Origin: Paracoccaceae bacterium
Lineage (GTDB): Bacteria; Pseudomonadota; Alphaproteobacteria; Rhodobacterales; Rhodobacteraceae
DNA: 9,210 bases
Reading direction: 5' to 3'
NCBI GenBank assembly: GCA_016765235.1
Contig: JAESQH010000229.1
Coordinates: forward strand, 1 to 9,210
Below, piece by piece: positions 1 through 5,788 of this stretch. A program made the position numbers and the translations under genes. The notes under the pieces are model-generated. The model was not told the origin of the DNA, searched no databases, and saw only the letters and a list, made by a program, of their open reading frames with translations. Every line of letters starts with the position of its first letter. Within the stretch, counting starts at the first letter, position 1.

Positions 1-127
1 AATACATTAACGGCTTCTACAATCCACGCCGCAGACACTCGGCATTAGGTTGGAAAAGTCCCTTGGCTTTCGAAAGGATTGCCGCTTAAATGAGTTCATG
101 GGGCGGCACTAAAGCGTGACAGGTCCA
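1..127 (+). mobile_element. Right end of an IS3-family element (copy A)
   Basis: This is the 3' end of an IS3-family orfB plus the terminal repeat; the rest lies left of the window. Codons 3-89 read a typical IS3 transposase C-terminus (YINGFYNPRRRHSALGW, then SPLAFERIAA, stop TAA at 87-89). After about 10 bp comes GGCGGCAC...GCGTGACAGGTCC (101-126), which matches the outer end of the minus-strand element at 2601-2628 in the orientation expected for a terminal inverted repeat. The same C-terminal stretch recurs on the minus strand at 1619-1682 with a few differences, so copies A and C belong to one IS type. The element abuts the interior of another IS3 orfB at about 127-135, as expected if it inserted into that gene. 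Confidence 0.75.
3..89 (+). pseudogene. IS3-family transposase orfB, C-terminal fragment (partial at window edge)
   Basis: Twenty-eight codons of the DDE (rve) transposase tail are visible, with the FYNPRRRHSALG block that follows the catalytic glutamate in IS3-family orfB proteins. The gene enters from the left edge, so whether the complete protein is intact cannot be judged. No stop or frameshift is seen in the visible part. Confidence 0.7.
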
Positions 128-482
128 AGGCGAGACCTGCTGCCCGAACCGTGTAGCTCGTTTGGCAAGGCGGGCGGGTATCAAGGCCCAGATCGGCTAT
201 AAACGCCGTCCCGGCAAGTATGGTGGTAAGCCATCGATTGTCGTGGATAACACGCTGAACCGGCAATTTGACGTTGATGCACCGGATAGGTTCTGGGTCA
301 CCGATATCACCTACATCAAGACCTATGAAGGGTTCCTGTATCTGGCGGTCGTGATCGATCTTTATTCCCGCCGTGTGGTTGGATGGGCAACACATAGCCG
401 TCAATATACTGACCTCGTTCTGCAGGCACTGCTAATGGCCGTTTGGCGACGTAAACCAACGGACAATGTGTTGATCCACTCT

Positions 483-522
483 CCCTCTCAGGCATTGCTA
501 CGCAATGCCCTGACGGGCAGCG
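483..522 (+). repeat. Small double-hairpin insert, copy 1 (40 bp)
   Basis: This insert lies between the codons for the HS and DQGSQ parts of the copy B transposase, where IS3 proteins are continuous. It begins CCCTCTC. A hairpin follows (CAGGCATTGC, loop TAC, GCAATGCCCTG; one bulged base), and it ends ACGGGCAGCG, which carries a weaker second inverted repeat (CTGAC/GGCAG, one mismatch). Removing the 40 bp restores the transposase frame. The same architecture recurs at 616-652, 752-791 and 1939-1975. Confidence 0.82.
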
Positions 523-615
523 GACCAAGGCTCACAATTCACCAGCATGGAATGGGCTTAATTTCTAAAGCACCACAATCTGGAGCACAGTATGAGCCGC
601 CGTGGAAACTGCCAT

Positions 616-652
616 CCCTTTCATGCATGTAAACATGCATTGCCGGGCAATG
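616..652 (+). repeat. Small double-hairpin insert, copy 2 (37 bp)
   Basis: It is inserted between the His and Asp codons of the GNCH/DNAVAES motif of copy B. It begins CCCTTTC. The first hairpin is CATGCATG, loop TAAA, CATGCATTG. A second, perfect 7-bp inverted repeat follows (CATTGCC-G-GGCAATG). Stem bases differ from copy 1 but pairing is kept. Excising the 37 bp restores the frame. Confidence 0.82.
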
Positions 653-751
653 GATAATGCAGTAGCTGAGAGCTTCTTCAACCTGCTGAAACGCGAACGC
701 ATTCGGCGCAGGACATATAAAACCAGAGAAGACGCAAGGCGGGATATATTC

Positions 752-791
752 CCTTCTCGGTGATTGCTACGCATTCACCTGTCAGGCAGCG
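752..791 (+). repeat. Small double-hairpin insert, copy 3 (40 bp)
   Basis: It is inserted between RRDIF and the YIEMFYNP block of copy B. It begins CCTTCTC. The first hairpin is GGTGATTGC, loop TAC, GCATTCACC (one T/T mismatch), followed by CTGTCAGGCAGCG, with a 5-bp second stem that pairs if one G-T is allowed. It shares TTGCTACGCA and GGCAGCG with copy 1. Confidence 0.82.
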
Positions 792-899
792 GGCTACATC
801 GAAATGTTCTACAATCCGAAACGCAAACACGCTAGAAACGGGATGCTGTCGCCCGTAGAGTTCGAAAGACAGCAGAAAATGAAACAAGAAGGCGTCTAG

Positions 900-910
900 G
901 AAACTAGGGG
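900..910 (+). repeat. Probable right terminus of IS3 copy B
   Basis: Immediately after the copy B stop codon the sequence GAAACTAGGGGCTATTCA runs to 910, where IS110-type coding sequence on the other strand begins. The short distance from the stop and the TGAATAGCCCC appearance when read inward are typical of an IS3-family inverted repeat. The left partner is not in the window, so the exact boundary is inferred. Confidence 0.5.
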
Positions 911-1433
911 CTATTCAAGCATCTTGATCTGGTGTGACAGAAGGTCGAGAAGTTCTGTGTCCAAATCCACCAATTCGGTATCGTGGTGCTGTTGAATTTG
1001 ACACTTCAATCGTTTGCGCAATTCCACCAACTGACGACGCTTTGTGCTCAAGGCATTGAGATGGCGTAGTTTCTCTGCAGGTAATTTTCGCCCGCAGTGG
1101 GGACGGAATGCCATGAACTCGGCAATCAGACGTGCATCAATCGGATCCGTCTTTGCTAACGCTCCCGTTGCACGGGCAAATGCACGCACGTGCGCCGCAG
1201 AAACTTGCCTGACATCGTAACCCGCAATATCCAGTACTTCCCATACGGCCCAGTCATACCTTCCCGCGGGTTTCAGCGATGATCTGGCTTTGTGGCGCAC
1301 CCAGCTTACTCTGCAGACCGGCATGGCCAGAGGGTGTATTGGGAACAACAAAGCAAGAACTGGTTTTGCTAATGAATGCGTAAATTTCAAGCTTTCCGAC
1401 ATCCAAGCCGACAAAACCTTCATTATGTGTCAT
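911..1433 (-). pseudogene. IS110-family transposase, N-terminal half, frameshifted
   Basis: This is the DEDD (RuvC-like) domain of an IS110-family recombinase. The original start is probably ATG at 1433-1431 (MTHNEGFVGLDVGKLEIYAF), giving the FVGLDVG block with the first catalytic Asp. Near 1261-1275 (ETRGK then a stop in one frame, GRYDWAVWEVL in the next) one extra base breaks the frame. The downstream frame gives YDWAVWEVLDIAGYDV, FARATGALAKTDPIDARLIA (the typical IS110 K-T-D-x-x-D-A block), then a charged coiled-coil-like region (KRRQLVELRKRLK...HQIKMLE). It ends at a stop formed at the junction with IS3 copy B (911). The C-terminal Tnp_IS116/IS110 domain with the catalytic Ser region is missing here. 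Confidence 0.88.
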
Positions 1434-1448
1434 AATCTAAATCTCTTT

Positions 1449-1469
1449 CTTATGCTCCGGGGTCATAAG
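1449..1469. repeat. Inverted repeat just upstream of the IS110 start
   Basis: CTTATG (1449-1454) and CATAAG (1464-1469) are perfect arms around a 9-nt loop. It lies 16 bp upstream of the putative IS110 ATG on the minus strand. Confidence 0.55.
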
Positions 1470-1559
1470 CCCCAACCAACTGGGTGAGTTTGAAGAGAGA
1501 AAAGAGTCGCCAACCTAGGCTACGTGGTCCAACCAAAAGGGGCTAACGGCGAACACCTT

Positions 1560-1593
1560 CCCGATCCGGCGTTTTTCAAAACGCCGGACCGGG
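1560..1593. repeat. Strong inverted repeat in the IS110 leader
   Basis: Arms CCCG-A-TCCGGCGTTTT and AAAACGCCGG-A-CCGGG pair over 15 of 16 positions with a 2-base loop; the one mismatch becomes G-T on the minus strand. No T-run follows on the plus strand, so an ordinary terminator is less likely than an IS110 leader stem. Confidence 0.75.
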
Positions 1594-1618
1594 GGCACGA
1601 TAACAAAGTTCAGATACA

Positions 1619-2083
1619 TAAGGGGTTATTCCAACCTAGTGCCGAGTGTCTGAGGCGTGGATTGTAGAAGCCGTTAATATATTCAAAGATCGCGAGTTCA
1701 GCAGTACGGCGGGTGTGCCACGGGTGCCGCCAGATCAGTTCGACCTTGCGCTGCACGATAGATGAATGCGGCCCTTCGGTGGTTTTCGTAATGCCACAGC
1801 CATGTCCAGAGCACGAATTGCAAGATCGCGTTGCACCAGATTGCTAACGATCCAACCAATGACCCGTCTCGAATAGAGGTCCAGAACCATGGCCAAGATT
1901 AACCAACCCTCTTGGATCCAGATATAGCTGATATCGACCATCCGTCAGCTGACAGGCGATCCTTGCATCGCCGAGAGCCCACTTCTGGTTGAGACGATCC
2001 GCCACAAAGTTACGGTCCAGTAAGTTCAGTGCAATCTTGAAGTTGTGATTGCTATCTGTGGTAACCTTGTGTTTACGGGTTCC
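1619..2083 (-). pseudogene. IS3-family transposase orfB (copy C), several lesions
   Basis: The DDE transposase is readable in pieces: RKHKVTTDSNHNFKIALNLL, FVADRLNQKWA, then the 37-bp double-hairpin insert, then DISYIWIQEGW (first Asp) and VLDLYSRRVIGW...RDLAIRALDMAVALRKPPKG. Near 1760 an internal deletion of roughly 40 codons removes the second Asp and the catalytic Glu block. The tail resumes as KVELIWRHPWHTRR...LAIFEYINGFYNPRLRHSALGW and stops at the IS110 junction. The N-terminal helix-turn-helix part (roughly 50 residues) is missing next to the IS110 fragment. It is not functional. Confidence 0.85.
1939..1975 (-). repeat. Small double-hairpin insert, copy 4 (about 37 bp)
   Basis: Read on the minus strand, it interrupts NQKWA / DISYI of the copy C orfB, in the same sense as the gene. 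Sequence: CTCGGCGATGCAAGG, then ATCGCCTGTCAGCTGACGG. The first stem is GGCGAT/ATCGCC (6 bp, loop GCAAGG); the second part is the palindrome GTCAGCTGAC. It aligns with copy 3 over CTCGG.GAT...CCTGTCAG. The start is less certain because the leading CCC is replaced by the flanking GGGCT. Confidence 0.68.
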
Positions 2084-2329
2084 CGCCAGTCAGGAAAATG
2101 GCAAAACAAAGAACGCACTCAAGGTGGTAGGGTATTATTTCGCCACGCAATGTGTATGCCCGCCTTTTGCATTATTCGCCATAATCTAAGCAACAAGCTG
2201 AAATACGATCAGATGATTAAACGCGGAAAACCGCCAAAAGTTGCCATAACTGCGATCATGAGAAAGCTGGTTGTACTGGCCAACGTCCTTTTACGAGATG
2301 GCCGGATATGGACTGAAAAAACCGCTTGA
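2084..2329 (+). pseudogene. IS110-family transposase, C-terminal fragment
   Basis: About 81 codons of the IS110 C-terminal domain can be read: RQSGKWQNKERTQGGR, FRHAMCMPAF, then NKLKYDQMIKRGKPPKVAI, AIMRKLVVLANVLLRDGRIW and a stop at 2327-2329. The conserved R-x-S-G, QGGR and K-x-A-x-x-A-x-MRKL blocks place it firmly in the family. It has no start of its own: the open frame runs back to 2045 through sequence that is copy C orfB on the other strand. The orientation is opposite to the N-terminal half at 911-1433, and about 60-70 family residues between the two halves are absent. Confidence 0.85.
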
Positions 2330-2334
2330 CCAAC

Positions 2335-2565
2335 ACGATACTCCTCGCGCAGAAGGCGGTTTACTTTGCGAAGCTGGGAGACTTCGACCTCAAGGTTGCT
2401 CTGGGCGGTCGGCGCAGGTACCTTTTTGCGCTCTAACTGTATCCGGCGGCTCAACGTCGAAAAACCAACGCCAAAGTCAGCAGCAACTTGCTTGCGACTT
2501 AATCCGCTCGTCAGTGCTACGCGCACCGCTTCTTGTCAAAATTCTGTCGTGTGTCTTGATACCAT
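2335..2565 (-). pseudogene. IS3-family orfA (copy C), nonsense mutation and 3' truncation
   Basis: OrfA is the helix-turn-helix DNA-binding protein of IS3 elements. The natural start is ATG at 2565-2563, preceded by AAAAGGAGAAACGAC, a good ribosome-binding site. It reads MVSRHTTEF then TGA (2538-2536) where the family has Arg, so one C-to-T change explains the stop. The rest is clear: ALTSGLSRKQVAADFGVG, TLSRR, then a leucine-zipper-like stretch ending QLRKVNRLLREE. After that the IS110 fragment replaces the usual ILKKA..FFA end. Confidence 0.85.
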
Positions 2566-2600
2566 GTCGTTTCTCCTTTTGCGAAAAATACGCGCTTAAA

Positions 2601-2628
2601 GGAGCGGCACAATTCGGCGACAGGTCCA
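2601..2628. repeat. Terminal inverted repeat of IS3 copy C
   Basis: GGAGCGGCAC...GGCGACAGGTCC matches GGGCGGCAC...GCGTGACAGGTCC at the end of copy A (101-127). In both cases the repeat faces away from the transposase genes, as expected for the two ends of one IS type. The opposite end of this copy is lost. Confidence 0.65.
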
Positions 2629-2647
2629 CTTGCAACTTGGCAAGGTC

Positions 2648-2676
2648 TTGGCTTAAATGTACAAACCATATAAAAT
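2648..2676 (+). promoter_or_regulatory. Candidate sigma-70 promoter for the ABC exporter operon
   Basis: TTGGCT (2648-2653), a 17-bp spacer and TAAAAT (2671-2676) resemble -35 and -10 boxes. They lie 34 bp before the ABC transporter ATG and about 20 bp outside the IS3 copy C terminus, and the local sequence is AT-rich. It is a pattern match only. Confidence 0.4.
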
Positions 2677-2683
2677 TACCCAA

Positions 2684-2708
2684 AAAAAGGGGCGGGAACA
2701 GCCTTTTT
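2684..2708 (+). promoter_or_regulatory. Small stem-loop just before the ABC transporter start
   Basis: AAAAAGG (2684-2690) can pair with CCTTTTT (2702-2708) around the loop GGCGGGAACAG. The purine-rich GGGGCGGGA (2689-2697), the only ribosome-binding-like sequence here, overlaps the stem and loop and is unusually far (12 nt) from ATG 2710. It could affect start access, act as a weak attenuator or be chance. Confidence 0.25.
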
Positions 2709-2709
2709 A

Positions 2710-4506
2710 ATGCTCTATCAGTTCCAAATATTTTTTGAAGAATGGACGCTGACTTTGAATAAAAGCAACTTAATAGACCAGTTTTCTCATTTACTCGAGG
2801 TCGCCGGATATCGCAGTAGAAGATATTATGTTTATCTTCTCGCAAAACTGAATATCGCAGCTATCCTTGAAATCGTGACATTGGGATTATTTGTGCCTTA
2901 TCTCGCGTTGTTGACCCGGGACACCAACGAGATCCTCAACTTTGCAAATAAGTATATTCCAATAATTGAATTTTCACCGACTCAATTTAAGTTCACAATT
3001 TCGATCGTGTTTCTCTTGCTTGTGTTTCTTTCGGTCGTATTCCGTGTATTTGTAATATTCGAGGTAAATCTCGTCGCGGCGGAAATAGGAAACCGGTTGC
3101 AACAGAGAAAGTTGACTGAATATATTTATGCTGACTACGAAATATTTCAGGGAAAGGACGTTGCGGAAGTTCTTTCAGATACTACACACCGTATCAATCT
3201 AGTTGTTTCAAGTCAGATTCAGCTCACCTTTTTACTGATTGCAAATATTCTTATTATTGCGGCTGCCCTCATCGCTCTTTCGATCATATCGCTTGTTGCA
3301 ACGATCGCGATCGCCAGTTTGGCTTCGGCCCTTTACTTGTTGGTTTTTAGGCGCCTGAATAAGTCCATTCGGAATGATACTATTATAGCCAACAACATGC
3401 ATGAGCAGTTGATCAAGCAAGTAAATGGTATTTACCAAAGTTGGATCGAGATAAAAATTTATAATAAGGAAAGCTATGTTATGTCGGATGTTTCCGGCAA
3501 TGATGGTGCCTATCGACACGCAATCAAGCGGATTGCGAACAAGTCCATATTACCTCGATATATTATTGAAGGCGTGGCGCTAAGTACGCTCATTGTGTTC
3601 ACCGCATTTATTTCAAGAAATTCAGTGCCCAGCACTGCTGACTTGATCCTGTTGGGAGCCTACCTCGCGATACTTATGCGTGTGCTACCGCTGTTCCAAA
3701 CAGTCCTACAACAGTTTAGTGCGATTCAAAGCGTTTTACCGATTTCAGATGCTCTGTTTGGTGATCACCACGCCTTCAGAAAAGTCGGCGCAGATGTCCG
3801 GTCAGAATCTTCGCTAGTGGTGACGAACGGGCCGACGGGTAGGGCAGCTCGCAGGGTTGAATTAGATGGTGTCTCTTATCAGGCGAATAATGGCAGTGTC
3901 TTGATAGACAACATCAGCCAGTTGTTTGAAACGGGGCAGATCTATGGCATCACGGGACCTACAGGAGCCGGGAAAACTACACTTTTGTTGATGATAATGG
4001 GGCTATATCGAACAAGCGAAGGAGTGATCCGGATAAATGGGAAAACGCTTACAGATGCGACTCGTAGCGAATACTTCAGAAACATATCATATGTCGGACA
4101 GAAACCTATCCTCTTGAACGGCACTATTCAGGAGAACATCACCTTCTCAGGAAGCACTCAACATAGTCGCGAAAATCTAGAGGAAGCGATCGAGATTTCG
4201 GGACTAAAGGACGATATAGAAGCCGGACGACTCAATCTCGACGACAAGATTAATGCTTCAACATCCGTCCTTTCGGGTGGCCAGCAACAGCGACTTAATC
4301 TCGCACGGGCGATTTATCAGAATCGGCCCGTACTCGTGCTTGACGAGTTCACCAGCGCCCTCGACCAGGCTACAGAGGCGCGGATTATCGAACGACTTTC
4401 AGCCATTCGCAAGGACAAGATTATTGTCATCATATCGCATCGCGATGCACCACTTGAGATATGTGACGAACTTATTCGGCTGAACTACGGGGGAATACGG
4501 AGTTGA
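2710..4506 (+). CDS. ABC exporter, fused transmembrane and ATPase domains
   Basis: This is a 598-residue half-transporter that should dimerise in the inner membrane and use ATP to export a substrate. Six hydrophobic segments lie at about 42-68, 94-118, 168-190, 191-214, 284-302 and 310-330. The nucleotide-binding domain (about 385-598) has Walker A GPTGAGKT (416-423), Q-loop Gln464, signature LSGGQ (521-525), Walker B VLVLDE (541-546, catalytic Glu546) and His577 of the H-loop, so it looks active. The length fits MsbA-type exporters. Next to a glycosyltransferase, a glycolipid or glycan-precursor substrate is likely, but this is inferred. The start is uncertain: ATG 2710 lacks a well-spaced ribosome-binding site, and in-frame TTG at 2755 is an alternative. 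A lipid or peptide exporter is also possible. Confidence 0.92.
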   Translation: MLYQFQIFFEEWTLTLNKSNLIDQFSHLLEVAGYRSRRYYVYLLAKLNIAAILEIVTLGLFVPYLALLTRDTNEILNFANKYIPIIEFSPTQFKFTISIVFLLLVFLSVVFRVFVIFEVNLVAAEIGNRLQQRKLTEYIYADYEIFQGKDVAEVLSDTTHRINLVVSSQIQLTFLLIANILIIAAALIALSIISLVATIAIASLASALYLLVFRRLNKSIRNDTIIANNMHEQLIKQVNGIYQSWIEIKIYNKESYVMSDVSGNDGAYRHAIKRIANKSILPRYIIEGVALSTLIVFTAFISRNSVPSTADLILLGAYLAILMRVLPLFQTVLQQFSAIQSVLPISDALFGDHHAFRKVGADVRSESSLVVTNGPTGRAARRVELDGVSYQANNGSVLIDNISQLFETGQIYGITGPTGAGKTTLLLMIMGLYRTSEGVIRINGKTLTDATRSEYFRNISYVGQKPILLNGTIQENITFSGSTQHSRENLEEAIEISGLKDDIEAGRLNLDDKINASTSVLSGGQQQRLNLARAIYQNRPVLVLDEFTSALDQATEARIIERLSAIRKDKIIVIISHRDAPLEICDELIRLNYGGIRS

Positions 4507-5735
4507 AAACTATTCATGTGGATATAACAGAATTGGCTATCTACGGCCATAAGACAGGGATCCAGCGCGTAGTACGCAATATTTGTGGCCAATTGGACAA
4601 ACTTGACACCGCTCCTTATAAAATTCGCTACATGATCGCGATAGCCGGAAGATACTTTGAGTTGGATGCAGACTTTGCAGCAAAAGTTTTTAGTTCCACA
4701 TCCGGCACCAATCCCGAATATACTGGAATAGGTACAACTAGTGTAGCAGCAATTGGAAAGAAGCTACTAAGCATTTCTCCATTTGTCTTTAGGCATGTCC
4801 AGCGGAGATATGCGAGATATAAACTTCGTAGATATTTAGCGGACCGGTTCGATGAAGTAATCGAAACTGGGGTTCGTTTTGATAAGGACTGCACTGTTCT
4901 TGTGATAGATTCCTTTTGGAGTGGGTCAACCGCGCTAAATGCCGTGGGTCGTGCAAAAAGGCAGGGTGCAACGATTACATGTATGATTTATGATGTCATT
5001 CCCATAACTCATCCACTTGTGTGTGTTCCTTCTCATGTGCAGTCATTCACGTGGCATTGTGACAGAATGGTGAAATATTCCGATCATGTCCTTACGATAT
5101 CCAATTATTCTAAAAGCGAGATATTGCGACTATACCCGTTTTTGCGTCCCCAAAATGTAAAAGTAATCCGGCTTGGCGCTGATTTTTCTGAACTAACAAA
5201 TAGCCAGGAGATTACCAGGAATTTAGACCATTTCTTGACGGTGGGAACCGTCGAAGTTCGTAAGAGGCACGAAATTATATTTGAAGCCTTTGAACTTCTG
5301 TGGAGCAGAGGTGTAGATGTGCAGTTGACCATCATAGGGAAAAGAGGTTGGCGATCCGAAAAAGTGGTTGAAAATATTGAGAAGTCACCCGAGCTAGGGA
5401 AGCGGCTTCGTTGGCTGCAAAACGCCGACGATGAAGAGTTGCGATTGAACTATTTGACCTGCAATTCGACGATTATTGCATCAGAGCTTGAAGGCTACGG
5501 CCTTCCCATTATCGAGGCTCTTATGCTTAAGTCAGGAGTAATAGCAACCGATATTCCGGTTTTTAGGGAGGTAGGTGGCGATCATGTGATTTATTTTGAA
5601 AGCAATAATCCCGAAAAGCTCGCGCAACAAATTGAGAAGCTGTCTAAAGATATTAACATCGTGCCTCGCCCGGAGATTCAGTGCCCAAGCTGGCGGGATG
5701 CCGCGCTGGATGTTCTAGACGCAATATCAAGATAA
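4503..5735 (+). CDS. Glycosyltransferase family 4 (group 1)
   Basis: This 410-residue GT-B enzyme is expected to move a sugar from a nucleotide donor to a growing glycan at the cytoplasmic membrane face. The N-terminal Rossmann half holds a TGIQRVVRNI motif (18-27) and MIYDVIPITHP (161-171), as in mannosyltransferase-like GT4 proteins whose equivalent reads YDLIP. The C-terminal half has FLTVGTVEVRKRHEIIFEAF (244-263), the phosphate-binding start of the donor domain, and EGYGLPIIE (E330 and E338, the EX7E motif). The start is TTG at 4503, overlapping the exporter's TGA by 4 nt (TTGA) with GGGGGAA 9 nt upstream, so translation is probably coupled. A GDP-mannose-derived donor would fit the dehydratase nearby, but the donor cannot be read from the sequence. 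Confidence 0.92.
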   Translation: MKTIHVDITELAIYGHKTGIQRVVRNICGQLDKLDTAPYKIRYMIAIAGRYFELDADFAAKVFSSTSGTNPEYTGIGTTSVAAIGKKLLSISPFVFRHVQRRYARYKLRRYLADRFDEVIETGVRFDKDCTVLVIDSFWSGSTALNAVGRAKRQGATITCMIYDVIPITHPLVCVPSHVQSFTWHCDRMVKYSDHVLTISNYSKSEILRLYPFLRPQNVKVIRLGADFSELTNSQEITRNLDHFLTVGTVEVRKRHEIIFEAFELLWSRGVDVQLTIIGKRGWRSEKVVENIEKSPELGKRLRWLQNADDEELRLNYLTCNSTIIASELEGYGLPIIEALMLKSGVIATDIPVFREVGGDHVIYFESNNPEKLAQQIEKLSKDINIVPRPEIQCPSWRDAALDVLDAISR

Positions 5736-5788
5736 CACGTTCTGAATGTCGCGGCTGTTCGGTTCCAATACCGCGTTTGGGACGGCAA

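Larger units (their letters stand above)
130..899 (+). pseudogene. IS3-family transposase orfB (copy B), 5'-truncated and disrupted by three small inserts
   Basis: This is the C-terminal two thirds of a DDE transposase of an IS3 type different from copies A and C. It starts in frame at about PNRVARLARRAG (near 140). The block FWVTDITYI with the first catalytic Asp follows, then VVIDLYSRRVVGW. After 482 the frame is broken by a 40-bp insert; it resumes as DQGSQFTSMEWA (second Asp) at 523. It meets an in-frame TAA at 559-561 and continues to SMSRRGNCH at 615. A 37-bp insert follows, then DNAVAESFFNLLKRER (catalytic Glu). A third 40-bp insert (752-791) precedes YIEMFYNPKRKHARNGM and the natural stop TAG at 897-899. 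All three catalytic residues are still encoded, but the gene cannot give one protein. The 5' end is cut where copy A abuts it. Confidence 0.88.
1434..1618 (-). ncRNA. IS110 5' non-coding leader; possible bridge-RNA region
   Basis: About 185 bp separate the IS110 start codon from the edge of IS3 copy C, with no credible ORF. IS110-family elements encode a bridge RNA in the non-coding part of the end; in the IS110 group this lies upstream of the transposase. Two hairpins support structure here: a very strong one at 1560-1593 and a 6-bp stem at 1449-1469 whose 9-nt loop contains CTCCGGGG. Guide loops cannot be assigned because the intact donor and target junctions are not present. As the transposase is dead, the RNA, if made, is probably a relic. 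Confidence 0.4.
1619..2628 (-). mobile_element. Decayed IS3-family element (copy C), interrupted by an IS110 fragment
   Basis: On the minus strand it begins with a terminal repeat at 2628-2601 (GGACCTGTCGCC...GTGCCGCTCC) that matches the end of copy A. OrfA follows (2565 to about 2335), then an IS110 C-terminal fragment in the opposite orientation (2084-2329), then orfB (about 2083 to 1619). It breaks off after GWNNPL, before the usual AFE-type tail and right terminus. The IS110 leader starts right at the break. Confidence 0.75.

Noticed and set aside
96..404. Open frame of 102 codons on the minus strand
   Set aside because: It is antisense to the IS3 copy B transposase, whose protein motifs are unmistakable.
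483..791. A CRISPR array, because of repeated palindromic units
   Set aside because: The intervals between units are transposase coding sequence of unequal length, and the repeats are not identical.
1290..1487. Plus-strand open frame over the IS110 start region
   Set aside because: It runs antisense to the IS110 N-terminal motif FVGLDVG and into the structured leader; no recognisable protein features.
1560..1593. Rho-independent terminator
   Set aside because: No T-run follows the stem on either strand; the position in an IS110 leader gives a better explanation.
2271..2738. Plus-strand 155-codon frame over IS3 copy C orfA
   Set aside because: It is the antisense shadow of orfA, whose helix-turn-helix and ribosome-binding site are clear.
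2477..2845. Minus-strand 122-codon frame bridging the IS3 end and the exporter start
   Set aside because: It crosses an IS terminus and overlaps two better-supported genes; the composition does not look like a protein family.
5736..5788. Bidirectional terminator between the convergent genes
   Set aside because: Only scattered short complementarities around CGCGG/CCGCG are visible, with no strong stem plus T-run.
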